Shown: positions 41,390-50,992 of the stretch, piece after piece
Layout of the letters: each line of letters begins with the position of its first letter
Position numbering within the stretch: position 1 is the first letter of the stretch
Origin: Saccharomycopsis fibuligera x Saccharomycopsis cf. fibuligera
Lineage: Eukaryota; Ascomycota; Saccharomycetes; Ascoideales; Saccharomycopsidaceae
NCBI GenBank assembly: GCA_001936135.1
Contig: CP012819.1
Location: 1,769,501 to 1,833,500, forward strand
Length of the DNA stretch: 64,000 bases
Direction: 5' to 3'
Notes under the pieces: generated by a model
The model's database searches: none
Told to the model about the DNA's origin: nothing
The model's input: the letters and a program-made list of their open reading frames with translations, nothing else
Translations under genes and position numbers: made by a program

Positions 41390-43144
41390 TTATAGTAGTC
41401 TCTCCAAATTTCTTAAACCTTGCTCTGCAGCTTTATAATCATCCCATTTATAACTAACCTGGAACTCTTCCAAATTTTTCCAGTCAAATTTTTCTTCCAA
41501 ATAATCTTCGTATTTTTTTCCATCTGAGGAGCTAGCAGTCATTACTTCCCTGTAATATGACCAATTAGCTCTGAAGGCCCCACCCAAGGCACAGCTATTT
41601 GGTTCCAAACTTTTGTAGTTGCCCTTACCAGACTCATTTTGCTGAAATTCATTACCCAAAATTTCACTAAATTTCCGTATTATAGAAGAGTTTCTAGACG
41701 AGCCGCCAACAAAGAAGAGCTTTCTTGGCTTCAAGTCTTTCTTTTCGGTGTCTTCGGTTTTCAATAACTCATGCACCCTTATTCTTCCGCTTAATGCCTG
41801 TGACTCAACAATGCCCTTGACATTTATCTCCAAATCATTGTAATCCTCTCCTTGCACTTGATTCAATAATTTGCCAGTTTTTGTGTCAAACTTGTACTTG
41901 ACAGTCACCGGTTGGTCAACGTTAGGAATGATTTCCCCCTGAGGAAAGTAAACGCCTATGTTACCATTCATTGCTGCTTTATAGTTTTCTTCAGAATCCA
42001 AAATTTCGTTGAACTTATCCCACAGGTGCTTCTCGGAAATGCCATATTTAGCATTAATTTGATCTTTAATAGCATTTCTCGGCAATGCGCCGTTAGAATA
42101 GCAAATCATATTCATATACAAGTTTCGATTAGTCGGATGAATCATAACATGATAGTTTTCATTTGGCTTATAAGTGTCAGTGATTAATAACAAAGTCGTT
42201 GAAGTTCCTAAACTTACCAACAAATCATTTTTCAACAATGGTAAAGCCAAAATAGTAGCCAAATTGTCACCTGTAAAAGAGTATAACTTGCAATCAGAAT
42301 TAAAACCATACTTTTTCACAAAATATGGTGACACTTTACCGATAGAATGGAAGCCAACTGGCTCAACAGAGCCACCAAGCTTTCCAACAAGGCTTTGGAT
42401 ATCACTATCGGTCACATCTTTAGATTCTTTTCCTCCACTGGCAGTAATAGCCAATAATTCTTTGTTCCAAGTCTTGGCATTAATATCATAGATATTCATT
42501 CCACAACTATCTGCTTGATCAATTTTGCTAAAATTACCCAACAAAACACTTGATAAGAAATTTGAAACTAAAGTAATCCTATCAGTTTTAATGTACTCAT
42601 CTGGGTGGTCCTTGATGAACTTTTTAATTTGAGGACCTGTAAATCTATGATAGGCTTTGGAGCCGGTTAGCTCAGCTAGTTTTTGTCTACCACCAACACC
42701 GTCATTAAAAGCAACACACTCTTCAATAGTTGAATGGTCTTGCCAGTTTGGAGCTAAATGGTAACTAAAAGCCTTAGGAAACAAAGCTTCACGCAATGAA
42801 CTATAGTTTTCAAGTTCATGTAACAATGTAGCAGCCTCTTCCGACCAGTAAACTGAACCATGTTGTTGACCGGAACCAGACATACTAGCAACTTTTTTAA
42901 ACGGAAATTGGTCATCTTTCATTTTTGTAAAAACCAAATCTAGAGCCTCAAGCCACATCTCAACTGGAGCAACAATTCTGTTGGTTTTTTCGTCTTTATA
43001 GACACCATGGCTTGTTTTATAATGGGGTAAATCGTCGTCGAAACTGACAGAGTAGCATTTAAGTGGATTCAAGTTGATATCAATAACAACAACTTTTAGC
43101 TGTTGAGTAGATAAGTCAAAACCTAAAAATGTTTTATCAGACAT
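41390..43144 (-). CDS. XKS1: Xylulokinase
   Basis: D-xylulose kinase, which makes xylulose-5-phosphate with ATP and so feeds xylose or xylitol carbon into the pentose phosphate pathway in the cytosol. 584 residues, close to the usual ~600. It is an FGGY-family carbohydrate kinase: the N-terminal domain opens with FLGFDLSTQQLKVVV (residues 6-20), then SGSGQQHGSVYW (about 90-101), the substrate-region motif APNWQDHST, and later SFTGDNLATI and the nucleotide-region SLGTSTTLLLIT. FFVGGSSRNSSIIRK lies in the C-terminal domain. The start is ATG in the context ATCATGTCT. A TATAAAA lies at 43231-43237 (minus), 87 bp upstream, in the short gap to SPC1. Residue 374 is a CTG codon (before WDKFNEIL), where the S. 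stipitis homologue, as I remember it, has Ser. Confidence 0.95.
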   Translation of the reverse strand: MSDKTFLGFDLSTQQLKVVVIDINLNPLKCYSVSFDDDLPHYKTSHGVYKDEKTNRIVAPVEMWLEALDLVFTKMKDDQFPFKKVASMSGSGQQHGSVYWSEEAATLLHELENYSSLREALFPKAFSYHLAPNWQDHSTIEECVAFNDGVGGRQKLAELTGSKAYHRFTGPQIKKFIKDHPDEYIKTDRITLVSNFLSSVLLGNFSKIDQADSCGMNIYDINAKTWNKELLAITASGGKESKDVTDSDIQSLVGKLGGSVEPVGFHSIGKVSPYFVKKYGFNSDCKLYSFTGDNLATILALPLLKNDLLVSLGTSTTLLLITDTYKPNENYHVMIHPTNRNLYMNMICYSNGALPRNAIKDQINAKYGISEKHLWDKFNEILDSEENYKAAMNGNIGVYFPQGEIIPNVDQPVTVKYKFDTKTGKLLNQVQGEDYNDLEINVKGIVESQALSGRIRVHELLKTEDTEKKDLKPRKLFFVGGSSRNSSIIRKFSEILGNEFQQNESGKGNYKSLEPNSCALGGAFRANWSYYREVMTASSSDGKKYEDYLEEKFDWKNLEEFQVSYKWDDYKAAEQGLRNLERLL

Positions 43145-43230
43145 GATGAGTTTTCTAGTCTTTCAAGATTCTTTTGAGAGAATAGAAATGATTGCGAAAC
43201 AGAAAGCTCTTTGTATTAGTCTATTTAAAG

Positions 43231-43238
43231 TTTTATAA
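43231..43238 (-). promoter_or_regulatory. Candidate TATA box of XKS1
   Basis: TTATAAAA on the minus strand, about 87 bp before the XKS1 ATG and 25 bp past the SPC1 stop codon. Sequence match only. Confidence 0.5.
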
Positions 43239-43262
43239 TTTGTTGGTTGAAAATGAGGGTTC

Positions 43263-43571
43263 TCAATTAGATGGAGCGGCGATGATAGTTGCTGAAACGT
43301 TATCTGACGCAAACTCTTTGTTTTTTGATTGCAAGTACTTTAAATTATTTTTATTGTAAAATTTAAAAGGCGGAATAATAACTAAAGCAGCAATAATTAA
43401 TCCCACACTGAAAACGACAACAGTGTAGAAAAGATTTTGATAAATGAGACCAACAAAGAAACTGGAAACAGACAACAAATTGAACAATTTATGCAAAATA
43501 AACTGAGCTTTTTCCTGACCAACAAAATCAATATTACCAGCAAGTAACTCCGAGTATTGGACAAAAGACAT
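43263..43571 (-). CDS. SPC1: Signal peptidase complex subunit Spc1 (SPC12 family)
   Basis: Small non-catalytic subunit of the ER signal peptidase complex, which helps define cleavable signal sequences. 102 residues, like S. cerevisiae Spc1 (94). A short N-terminal cytosolic segment has the family-like FVGQEKAQFILHKLF. Two closely spaced membrane segments follow (about 30-47 and 50-69), the second ending in PPFKFYNKNNLKYL, which resembles the family's PxxPWYNKxxLxW ending. The N- and C-termini would both be cytosolic. The start ATG is at 43571. It lies in tandem with XKS1 (119 bp apart) and divergent from UNG1. Recognition rests on the segment order and these motifs. Confidence 0.85.
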   Translation of the reverse strand: MSFVQYSELLAGNIDFVGQEKAQFILHKLFNLLSVSSFFVGLIYQNLFYTVVVFSVGLIIAALVIIPPFKFYNKNNLKYLQSKNKEFASDNVSATIIAAPSN

Positions 43572-44107
43572 GAGAAGCGAAGCGTAGGGTCCTTAAAAAG
43601 AAAACAATTGCACTTAGCAATGCTTGCGAACAAAATCGAATAAAAAAGAAAGCAGTTGGCAGCGAGCAAAATGGGGAGGCAATGGAAAATACTCGTTAAA
43701 CGATATACGCAGGAAGCAGAAAGTAAACAAGTTAAAATTACCAATTGAAAGATTGTTGCAGAAAATGTGGGCAAGTATGCTGTTGACCGCAACGGTGCAG
43801 TTACCAAAATAACGCTAGTGGTGGCAAGACTGGGTTCCACTGACAGCAAGTGCTAAACTGAAAGCTGTTCAGTTTCGATTTGTATCCTTCGTTTTCTGCT
43901 TTTTTGTTTGCAGCAACGCTGCCATTAATTTGAGGGCCTATTAGCATTTCTTGGGCGGTTCTTTAGACGCGATTGTTATTTTTCATTTTGCTGTTTTTTT
44001 TTTTTTTTTTATAGCGACGCGTAGGAAACAAATCAAAGAAACTTGGGATAGAGACGACTTAGATGAAGATTGTGGCCATACGCCAGCTTCAATCCAGTTG
44101 ATTCACA
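43572..44107. promoter_or_regulatory. Divergent SPC1-UNG1 promoter region
   Basis: 536 bp between two divergent starts. It carries a 17-bp T tract (43994-44010), expected to keep nucleosomes away, and MCB-type sites (ACGCGT 44017-44022, ACGCGA 43967-43972). A 62-codon frame at 43624-43812 has no family resemblance and is not called. Confidence 0.6.
44017..44022 (+). promoter_or_regulatory. MCB element (ACGCGT) upstream of UNG1
   Basis: A perfect MluI cell-cycle box 86 bp before the UNG1 ATG, directly after the T tract; a near match (ACGCGA) is at 43967. In S. cerevisiae, MBF (Mbp1-Swi6) acts through such sites to switch on DNA replication and repair genes at G1/S. Confidence 0.65.
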
Positions 44108-45184
44108 ATGCTGCCTTTTAAAGTTACAAAACCCACGAATAAAAAAGCTGGTCAGCTTACTTTGGACCTGTTTCTCAGAAAAACACCCCAAGGGGCAGCT
44201 GCAACAGCAGCTAAAAGACAACCATTGAAAACAGTTTCTGGTACTGAAAAGTCTAACCATCCGAAACAGGAAGAGCAAGAGAGAGCTAAAGAAGAAACGA
44301 GCAAAGAGACTTCTGTAAATCAGAATATGATGCCATCCCAAGGCAAAGTTGGGCAAGAAACAAAACTCACTCATACGGCAACCAGTTTCGACAAAGACCA
44401 ATGGGTTTCAAGTTTGAGTCCCGAAGCTAAAGGGCTCTTAGAGCTTGAAATAGCAAATATCAATGATCAATGGCTCTCATTAATATACAAAGAGCTAACT
44501 GCCCAATACTTTCTATCTTTGAAAACTTTTCTTAAAACGGAGGCTCAACAAAACAGAAAAGTGATATTCCCGGCCCCACTGAACATTTACTCTTTCACCA
44601 AATTCTGTCCAGACATCTCCAAAGTCAAAGTTCTAATTCTTGGGCAGGATCCATACCATAATTACAATCAAGCACACGGACTTGCGTTCTCTGTGCTCAA
44701 CGATAAACTTCCACCATCACTTCGAAACATTTACAGAGCAATCAGCATCGACTACCCAGATTATACACCACCGAAGAAATCTGGCAATTTAAGCGAATGG
44801 TGCAAGCAAGGTGTATTACTCTTAAATACTTGTCTTACTGTAGAAGCGCATAAGGCCAACTCGCATAACAATAAAGGCTGGGAACGGCTTACTAGTGCCT
44901 TAATCAAAAATTTGATCAATTTCAAAAATAATGCCCTTGATGAGGAAATTGTTATTTTAGCGTGGGGAAGTTTTGCCATCAACATGATAAAAAAGACTAT
45001 CAATCTTGACGCTATCAACAGTAAGAATGGCAAAAAGAATCTTCTACTAACTAGTGTGCATCCTAGTCCTTTGAGTGCTAGTAGGGGATTTTTTACCGCT
45101 CATCATTTTGCCAAAAGTAATGAGTGGATAACAGACAAGTATGGAAAGGATCAAACTATTGATTGGTGTTGTATAAAGGATTAG
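44108..45184 (+). CDS. UNG1: Uracil-DNA glycosylase
   Basis: Removes uracil from DNA (dUMP misincorporation or cytosine deamination), starting base-excision repair in nucleus and mitochondria. 358 residues. The first ~90 are a low-complexity basic tail, and the family fold follows. Landmarks: GQDPYHNYNQAHGLAFSV at 179-196, with catalytic Asp181 and the water-activating loop; the Leu/Pro region PPSLRNIY; GVLLLNTCLTV at 235-245, with Asn240 for uracil recognition; and HPSPLSASRGFF at 318-329, with His318. Residues 16-23 (QLTLDLFL) look like a PCNA-binding PIP box; residue 21 is CTG, and serine there would resemble human UNG2. The ATG at 44108 is the first in frame. It converges on the GIT1-like gene across a 1.2-kb A-tract-rich spacer. 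Confidence 0.97.
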   Translation: MLPFKVTKPTNKKAGQLTLDLFLRKTPQGAAATAAKRQPLKTVSGTEKSNHPKQEEQERAKEETSKETSVNQNMMPSQGKVGQETKLTHTATSFDKDQWVSSLSPEAKGLLELEIANINDQWLSLIYKELTAQYFLSLKTFLKTEAQQNRKVIFPAPLNIYSFTKFCPDISKVKVLILGQDPYHNYNQAHGLAFSVLNDKLPPSLRNIYRAISIDYPDYTPPKKSGNLSEWCKQGVLLLNTCLTVEAHKANSHNNKGWERLTSALIKNLINFKNNALDEEIVILAWGSFAINMIKKTINLDAINSKNGKKNLLLTSVHPSPLSASRGFFTAHHFAKSNEWITDKYGKDQTIDWCCIKD

Positions 45185-45963
45185 TAATTTGTTAATGTTG
45201 TGTTTTTAGTTCATTGTCAGTTTTGGTTTCTCTATTTTTCTTTCTTAGTATCAATTAACGTTTGTGAAAATTTGTTGCTTCAAAACATATATTTATCCCG
45301 CGGGTGCATCTTGTCATCCTCATAAAAAAAAAAAAAAAAAAAAAACTTTCATAGCACATAAATTGACTCATATTCTTTCGTGTTTTTGGCGCGACACACT
45401 TCACCATTTTCCAACCCAAAAGCATGTCAAGTATCTGTCTTGGTAATTGATAATTTGGTTAGCTACGTTTCATGCGAGTTTGCTGTAGTATCATAGGGTG
45501 TTGCAAACACTAAACATTAATGAGGTATTTCCTCACACCAGAATTGATTTTTGGATATGCCTCTTTTCAATCGCAAACAGTGCATCTTTGTTTTGTTGTT
45601 GAAGCAGAAGGACGTCATTAGTAAACTATGAAAATACAGACAATAAGAATGGGCATGTTTTTAGTAGCTACTTTGGCGCCTCGTCTTCTCTTTTACTGGT
45701 CGAGAAAGGGACTCCTTGCATGCTCCAGAAAATGTATGCAAACAGCGCATGAAGAGCCATATTAGTGGATAGATCCGTGCATTATTAAATTTCTTACCAT
45801 GCAGGCCCATCTCACAGACAAGAAAGCCTCCAAACACAAACACCAAAATATCAGTCTTCATTATTTTGGATCGCAGTGGTTCACACCGACTCTCTGCAGA
45901 TACAAAGCCTAGTATAAAAATAGTAGAAGCAGTTTATTGAAATGCATAGAAATAAAATAGAAC

Positions 45964-46008
<45 letters not shown>

Positions 46009-46266
46009 ACAACTTAGATTGATCTTCACCGAACAGTTGGCTCTCAATAATATGTACATCATATCTCTCTGCCTTATAATTTTCGAACTTAAAAACTATT
46101 TCTGATTGTTAATTTCCTATTGTCGTAACCTGAAGGTTTCTTGCTCTTCACAAACTTCGTCCACAAAGTAGTTTCCGGGGTTAGAATACATGCATTAATT
46201 ATAAAAAACAAAAAGGCAGCAATGGCAAAAACAAAACCAACAAAAAGCATAGAAAAATAATAATTA

Positions 46267-46300
<34 letters not shown>

Positions 46301-46399
46301 CAACCAAGATAATAAAATAAAAAACATAACTATAAGTGTACATAAAACCTCTTCAACAAATTAACTACCAGCAACCGTTGAGCCGTTAGACCTAGTTTT
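45185..46399. other. Convergent intergenic region with three long A tracts
   Basis: Between the 3' ends of UNG1 and the GIT1-like gene. It holds A runs at 45324-45345 (22), 45966-46004 (39) and 46269-46299 (31). No believable ORF or RNA gene was recognised. Confidence 0.6.
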
Positions 46400-47938
46400 T
46401 CATTTTCCAAGCCTTTCTGTTCCTGCTTCTGCTTCTCTGTGCAGCAAATCTTCAGAAGTATCATCGGAACCCAACTCACCAGTCCAACCTTTTTCGAGCA
46501 AGTAGTTGTTAAATTTGATGTCATTTTCCATCAAATCGTCTTCTTTCAAGTGGGGCACAAAAATCCAAGCAACAATAATTCCACTGATACCACAAAGGGC
46601 AGCAATGATAAATGTCCATTTTTTACCCAAATTGTCTCTAATTGGCTGGAAAGTTTCAGTGCCAACCACTGCACCCACCTTACCAATAGCTGCAGAGAAC
46701 CCGTAACAGGTACCTCTAACACTGGTCGGAAAACTTTCAGAAGAAACAACCCCTAAATTGTCACCAGGCCCCATGTTGGCCAAAGAGTTCATCAAACCGT
46801 AAAACACAATAAACAATGGCACAATCTTAGAGATTTTGTCATAAGCAATACCTATAATCAAACCGAAAATCAAGTAACCGGCAAATCCAAGCATCAAAGT
46901 ATACTTTCGACCAATCTTGTCGCACAAGTATGCACCCACTATAACACCGGGAATGGCAATGATTCCTAAAAGCAAGTTCCATTCCGCAATTTTTTTCAAA
47001 TCCTTAGACTCACCCAACACCGAAGATATAATCTGACCGGAAAAGATACCATTTGGGAAGGTGACAAAATCATACAAAAACCAGCAACCGCAAGACCCGA
47101 TCAATCTCCAGCCACAGTACTTGATAACAAGCCAGTACGGGACTCTCTTCTTGATGGCCGACTTCTTGTATAACTCCGAAGTAGCCATTTTGAATCTGAA
47201 ATAGAAAACAGATAATGGCCAAAACGCGCCAATGGCGAACATGGTTCTCCAAATGGCAGAAAGGTGATTACTGCCACAAATTTCGTAAACAATTAAAAAG
47301 ATAATCAAAGCAAAAGGGCCTCCTAGTGATAAAGGCAAATTTGTCACAAGAATTAACACTCCGCCTCTTCTCTTGCAAGACTCATTCAGGGCTTCGTTAG
47401 CACTAACGGTGGAAGCACTGTACTCCGAACCAATCCCGATCCCAGTCAAGCCTCGGCAGACCGTCAACATCCAAAACATCCCAGCAGCCGTAACGCCGTG
47501 GGCCGCGGCGCATAGAACCGTGCCCAAGACAAGCAATACCGTAGCAGTTAGAATCGCCCACTTTCTGCCCAAGTAGTCGCAGCAAAAGCCCATGGCGACC
47601 TGCCCCAATATGGTTCCCACCAATGACGCGTTAGAAACTCTAGTGGAGACCGCAGAACTGTAGACGTGCGGGTAAAGGATAGAGAACAATTTGTTCAACA
47701 TTGTCATGACATTGTTCTGGTAGCCATCGGAGATCAACGCGAACCCGGAACAAAAAATCGTGAATATATCTGACTTTGAACGGTTTTTTCTGCGGTCTTT
47801 TCTCGCTTCAGCATCGTAAGAAAGCTGGCCGTACTTGTTGCTGCCGCTGTTGCTAGTTCTTTTGTTCGGGTTGTCAAAGTCGTGGACCTCGACCTCGGCA
47901 AGCGCTTTGTTGTTCTTGAACGAGCTGTTGGAACTCAT
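46400..47938 (-). CDS. GIT1-like MFS permease (glycerophosphoinositol/glycerophosphocholine or phosphate)
   Basis: Plasma-membrane proton symporter of the phosphate:H+ symporter branch of the MFS, which in yeasts takes up glycerophosphodiesters and phosphate. 512 residues with about 60 hydrophilic N-terminal residues, then 12 predicted membrane segments. MFS signature A appears in both halves (CCDYLGRKWAIL near 120 and LCDKIGRKYTLML near 350). SDGYQNNVMTMLNK marks the first membrane segment, as in Git permeases, and MENDIKFNNYLLEKGWTG in the C-terminal tail is a Git-type ending as I remember it. Start ATG at 47938, with a TATATAAG (48083-48090, minus) about 145 bp upstream. CACGTT/CACGTG sites further upstream fit Pho4 control. 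Which GIT paralogue, and the preferred substrate, cannot be decided here. Confidence 0.88.
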   Translation of the reverse strand: MSSNSSFKNNKALAEVEVHDFDNPNKRTSNSGSNKYGQLSYDAEARKDRRKNRSKSDIFTIFCSGFALISDGYQNNVMTMLNKLFSILYPHVYSSAVSTRVSNASLVGTILGQVAMGFCCDYLGRKWAILTATVLLVLGTVLCAAAHGVTAAGMFWMLTVCRGLTGIGIGSEYSASTVSANEALNESCKRRGGVLILVTNLPLSLGGPFALIIFLIVYEICGSNHLSAIWRTMFAIGAFWPLSVFYFRFKMATSELYKKSAIKKRVPYWLVIKYCGWRLIGSCGCWFLYDFVTFPNGIFSGQIISSVLGESKDLKKIAEWNLLLGIIAIPGVIVGAYLCDKIGRKYTLMLGFAGYLIFGLIIGIAYDKISKIVPLFIVFYGLMNSLANMGPGDNLGVVSSESFPTSVRGTCYGFSAAIGKVGAVVGTETFQPIRDNLGKKWTFIIAALCGISGIIVAWIFVPHLKEDDLMENDIKFNNYLLEKGWTGELGSDDTSEDLLHREAEAGTERLGK

Positions 47939-49771
47939 TGTGCTTGTGCTTGTAGTGCTCTTTGGAAACTATGCCTGAAGAGAAAGCCAGCGAAGGACAA
48001 AGCAAAGGCAAGCAGCTGCAGTCACACTAGGAGGGGCTGGCAGCAGACACAGAGACAAAAACAAAAAGGAGAATGGACAGCACTTATATACACTCCGTCG
48101 GGGCAGCCAGGCATCGACGCTCAGCAGCACCACTATATTAGCAGGAACGGCAGGAGCAGCAAGGCTCTAGCTTATAATCTTGAGGAAGCGAGCCAGCTAG
48201 GAGCCATGGCGGCGGGCAGCCGTGCTGACACAGAGATAGCGCCTCAGTAGAACGCTCCATAGAGCAGAGCGGTGATGGCTACTGCATTGTGGACCGGAGC
48301 ACGTTGGCGCTGCCTGCCGCATTGGGCAGCATGTGGGGCCTAGTGCTTAATGATGCCTCGAGATGCATGTGTAGTGCCCAAAATTTAAGCTATTAGCTGC
48401 TACTAGAGCCAACTGGGTAACAGACTCGAGCAGAGCTCTGCGCTTCTGGGAGATTCCACGCAACCAGCACAGCGACGCAGCGTTGGCACGAGACGGCTAA
48501 TTCTGGGAAGCCAAGGCTAACGGCGGCATTGGCACCAAGCGAGCTTCCGCGGAGTACAGAGGCAATGGTGATAATGGATCAACCGCCGGCCGTTTACCTT
48601 GATGGAAAGCTCCATCCCAGGAACGCAGAGCGGTAGTGTACAATCAACGGGAAGACGCATGCCACAAAGGAGAATCGCTGTCATTGGTTTCGGCTGTGAT
48701 ACAGCCAGCTTAGGGATCTCTGCTAAAACACCGAGCCTTGCAAGGACTCGTGGGGCAGCCGCCTTCCCGAAAGGGCAATAACGTGGACGACGCATTTCGT
48801 AAAACCGTAGAGTTTTTGGCCGGTTCGCGTTGAAAATTGCAATATTAGTGCGCCGTCCGTCTGAGGCAAAGTCTTATTGCCATTGTTGTCGTTTCCAGAA
48901 ATCTTAACTGATCCGGCGCTTTCTAGCAGCAGTGTCCGCAATGCACTGCACACCAGAGTGGGCTCTTTGGTTGCGATAAGCCCGCCCAGTAATTCACGTT
49001 TCGTTTCGAGGCTTGCTGCGTTGTACCCTTGGTATCCTCGTGTCCCTCGCACGTGAGAATGCGGTGCATGGGTGTCCTGAGGTGTTCGGATGCGTGTTGT
49101 GTGGTGCATGGGTGGAGTTCACATGGTGTACGGATGTACACCATACACACCGAAGAGAGGCGGCACTGGCTCGCGGCACTGGCTCGCGCCACTAGCGCTG
49201 CGCAACAGTGGCACACGGTCCTGTTCTCGGGTGCTGCTGCTTGTTCAGCGAAAGTGTCTCTCGACACTGTTTTCAGATTAGTCAAGATTAATCTTCCCAT
49301 TACCCTGCCGCATCTTGGCGGATTGAGTTGGCGACGGCGTTTGAGCACTGCAGAGCTCGCGCACCGTTGGATTGTCTCAAATCGGGATTTGACAGGACTT
49401 TTATATCAGCAATGGAAGAATATCAGTCCACACCAGTCCAGAAGTTCAACTCTCGGACAGACCAGAAGTACAACACCAGCGATTAGTAATCAACAACACC
49501 CTCTGAACGTTGAATTGCATTTTGCGGTCAACTGTATAATCTGATTGTTGTATATCAGCACTGCACTTGTTCCTGTTTCTGGTCCTGCTTTGCTTTCCGA
49601 GCTCTTCATTTTAGCTTTGCGCCTAGGGTACCACTGAGCTTCACATTGCACCTCGTCGAAATACGCTAGTGAAAAACAATATCAAAAAACTGCGCACAGC
49701 ACGGCACACCAATTGAGACCGTTTCCCAACAGAAAATAACGACAATTAGGTAGTTGTAAGCATCACTGGCC
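47939..49771. promoter_or_regulatory. GC-rich divergent promoter region between the GIT1-like and YeeE-like genes
   Basis: 1.83 kb, visibly more GC-rich than its surroundings. It has CACGTG at 49050-49055 and CACGTT at 48300-48305, 48780-48785 (reverse strand) and 48995-49000. CACGTG is bound by Cbf1 and Pho4, and CACGTT by Pho4 in S. cerevisiae. TATATAAG at 48083-48090 serves the GIT1-like gene. A short tandem repeat of CGGCACTGGCTCG lies at 49169-49195. Several frames over 120 codons are open, but none starts convincingly or resembles a family; GC-rich DNA opens frames by chance. Confidence 0.6.
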
Positions 49772-50992
49772 ATGTTCACCCCGGTAGAATCAAGCATCGG
49801 TGCATTGCTAATCCAATCAGCTACTACCTCTTACTTGCTAAGTACCGGCAAAATCATCGGTTTCTCGTCGCTAATCTACAATTCTATCTTTCACCCAACC
49901 ATCCACACTACCGCTCTCATATCGGGAATTGTTCTCTCCGTTTGGTTCGTACAAAATTACTTACCAGACTTCGTTCCCGAATATGCAGCCGTCGCCAACA
50001 TCTCGTTTTTCCACGATAAGTTCCATTTTTTCCCGTCACCGTCCTCCACGTCTTCAACGTCCTCGTTACTCTCATTCAACGACATCACTACCCCTTTATT
50101 CGAGCTTCATTTGCTTGCAGGCTTGTTAGTTGGGTTCGGGACAAGCTGGGGGTGCGGCTGCACCTCGGGACACATGCTTGCTGGATTTTCCAGACTCCGG
50201 TTGCGTAGCATTGTCGCAACCTGTGTTTTTGTGTCAACCGCCATTCTCACTGTCATTAAAGTCGATTCCAGTAGCTTGTGTTACTTGGCCGACGACGGGG
50301 TCGGTGAGAGTGATACAGTTAATGCTAATGGGGCGGTGGCTAATGTGATAGTTAGAGCGGCGCCAGTTGAATGCTACAAATACGATTCAAGTTTCACGGT
50401 TTTTAAAGAGAACGCGACGGTGTTGCTATGCTTAGTGGGATACGCTTTGTTCAGTTTGTTAACCAGCTTGATACTTATAAAGAACCAGTACGTCAACTCC
50501 GCCATCACCAACAAGCTCAAAAACAATCAATTTTTACAATTTTTAGCTGGTGTAAATGGCGGGTTTTTGTTCGGCTTGGGATTATTTATCACCGGTTTGG
50601 CAAGGCCAGCTAAGACTCTTGGATTTTTATCCATGTTTGTTGATTTCCCTACTTTTGTCAAATTTGATCCATCGTTACTAATGGTTATCGTCTTTGCCAT
50701 TATTCCAAACATTCTTGTCTGGAGAGTAACTATTCCTCAGAAACCCGATGAACTCGTTATGAGCGATGGAAAGCCGAAAAAACAGCCTATTTTGCAGCAA
50801 AGTTTTTCTCTCAATTTCAGCAACGCCATTCTGGTGAAGTTTCTTTTAGGTAATGCGCTTTTCGGTATTGGTTGGGGTCTTCTCGGGGTTTGCCCTGGCC
50901 CTGGAGTTTTGGCTGTTTTCTTTAACGGAACTAATGGTGTGGTTTGGTTATTGGCATTCTTAGCAGGTTATTTTGCCGCAAGAAGAGTCTAA
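49772..50992 (+). CDS. YeeE/YedE-family integral membrane protein (sulfur-compound transport)
   Basis: 406 residues, almost wholly hydrophobic, with about nine or ten membrane segments. Two family signatures occur at equivalent places of an internal duplication: GCGCTSGHMLAGFSRL (127-142, with Cys128, Cys130 and His134) and GIGWGLLGVCPGPGV (about 366-380, with Cys374). In bacterial TsuA/YeeE, cysteines at these places pass thiosulfate across the membrane. The fungal protein may carry thiosulfate or another sulfur compound, but the substrate is not known. The N-terminus (about residues 10-30, ALLIQSATTSYLLSTGKIIG) is typical of fungal members and supports this start. A long Ser/Thr-rich loop (about 88-106) separates the first two segments from the first signature. 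Confidence 0.85.
   Translation: MFTPVESSIGALLIQSATTSYLLSTGKIIGFSSLIYNSIFHPTIHTTALISGIVLSVWFVQNYLPDFVPEYAAVANISFFHDKFHFFPSPSSTSSTSSLLSFNDITTPLFELHLLAGLLVGFGTSWGCGCTSGHMLAGFSRLRLRSIVATCVFVSTAILTVIKVDSSSLCYLADDGVGESDTVNANGAVANVIVRAAPVECYKYDSSFTVFKENATVLLCLVGYALFSLLTSLILIKNQYVNSAITNKLKNNQFLQFLAGVNGGFLFGLGLFITGLARPAKTLGFLSMFVDFPTFVKFDPSLLMVIVFAIIPNILVWRVTIPQKPDELVMSDGKPKKQPILQQSFSLNFSNAILVKFLLGNALFGIGWGLLGVCPGPGVLAVFFNGTNGVVWLLAFLAGYFAARRV

Noticed and set aside
43624-43812. 62-codon plus-strand frame between SPC1 and UNG1
   Set aside because: Lies in a divergent promoter with a T tract and MCB sites; no family resemblance.
49029-49544. 171-codon frame in the GC-rich spacer
   Set aside because: Begins at TTG, composition follows the local GC bias, several other frames are open there too, and no motif is seen.
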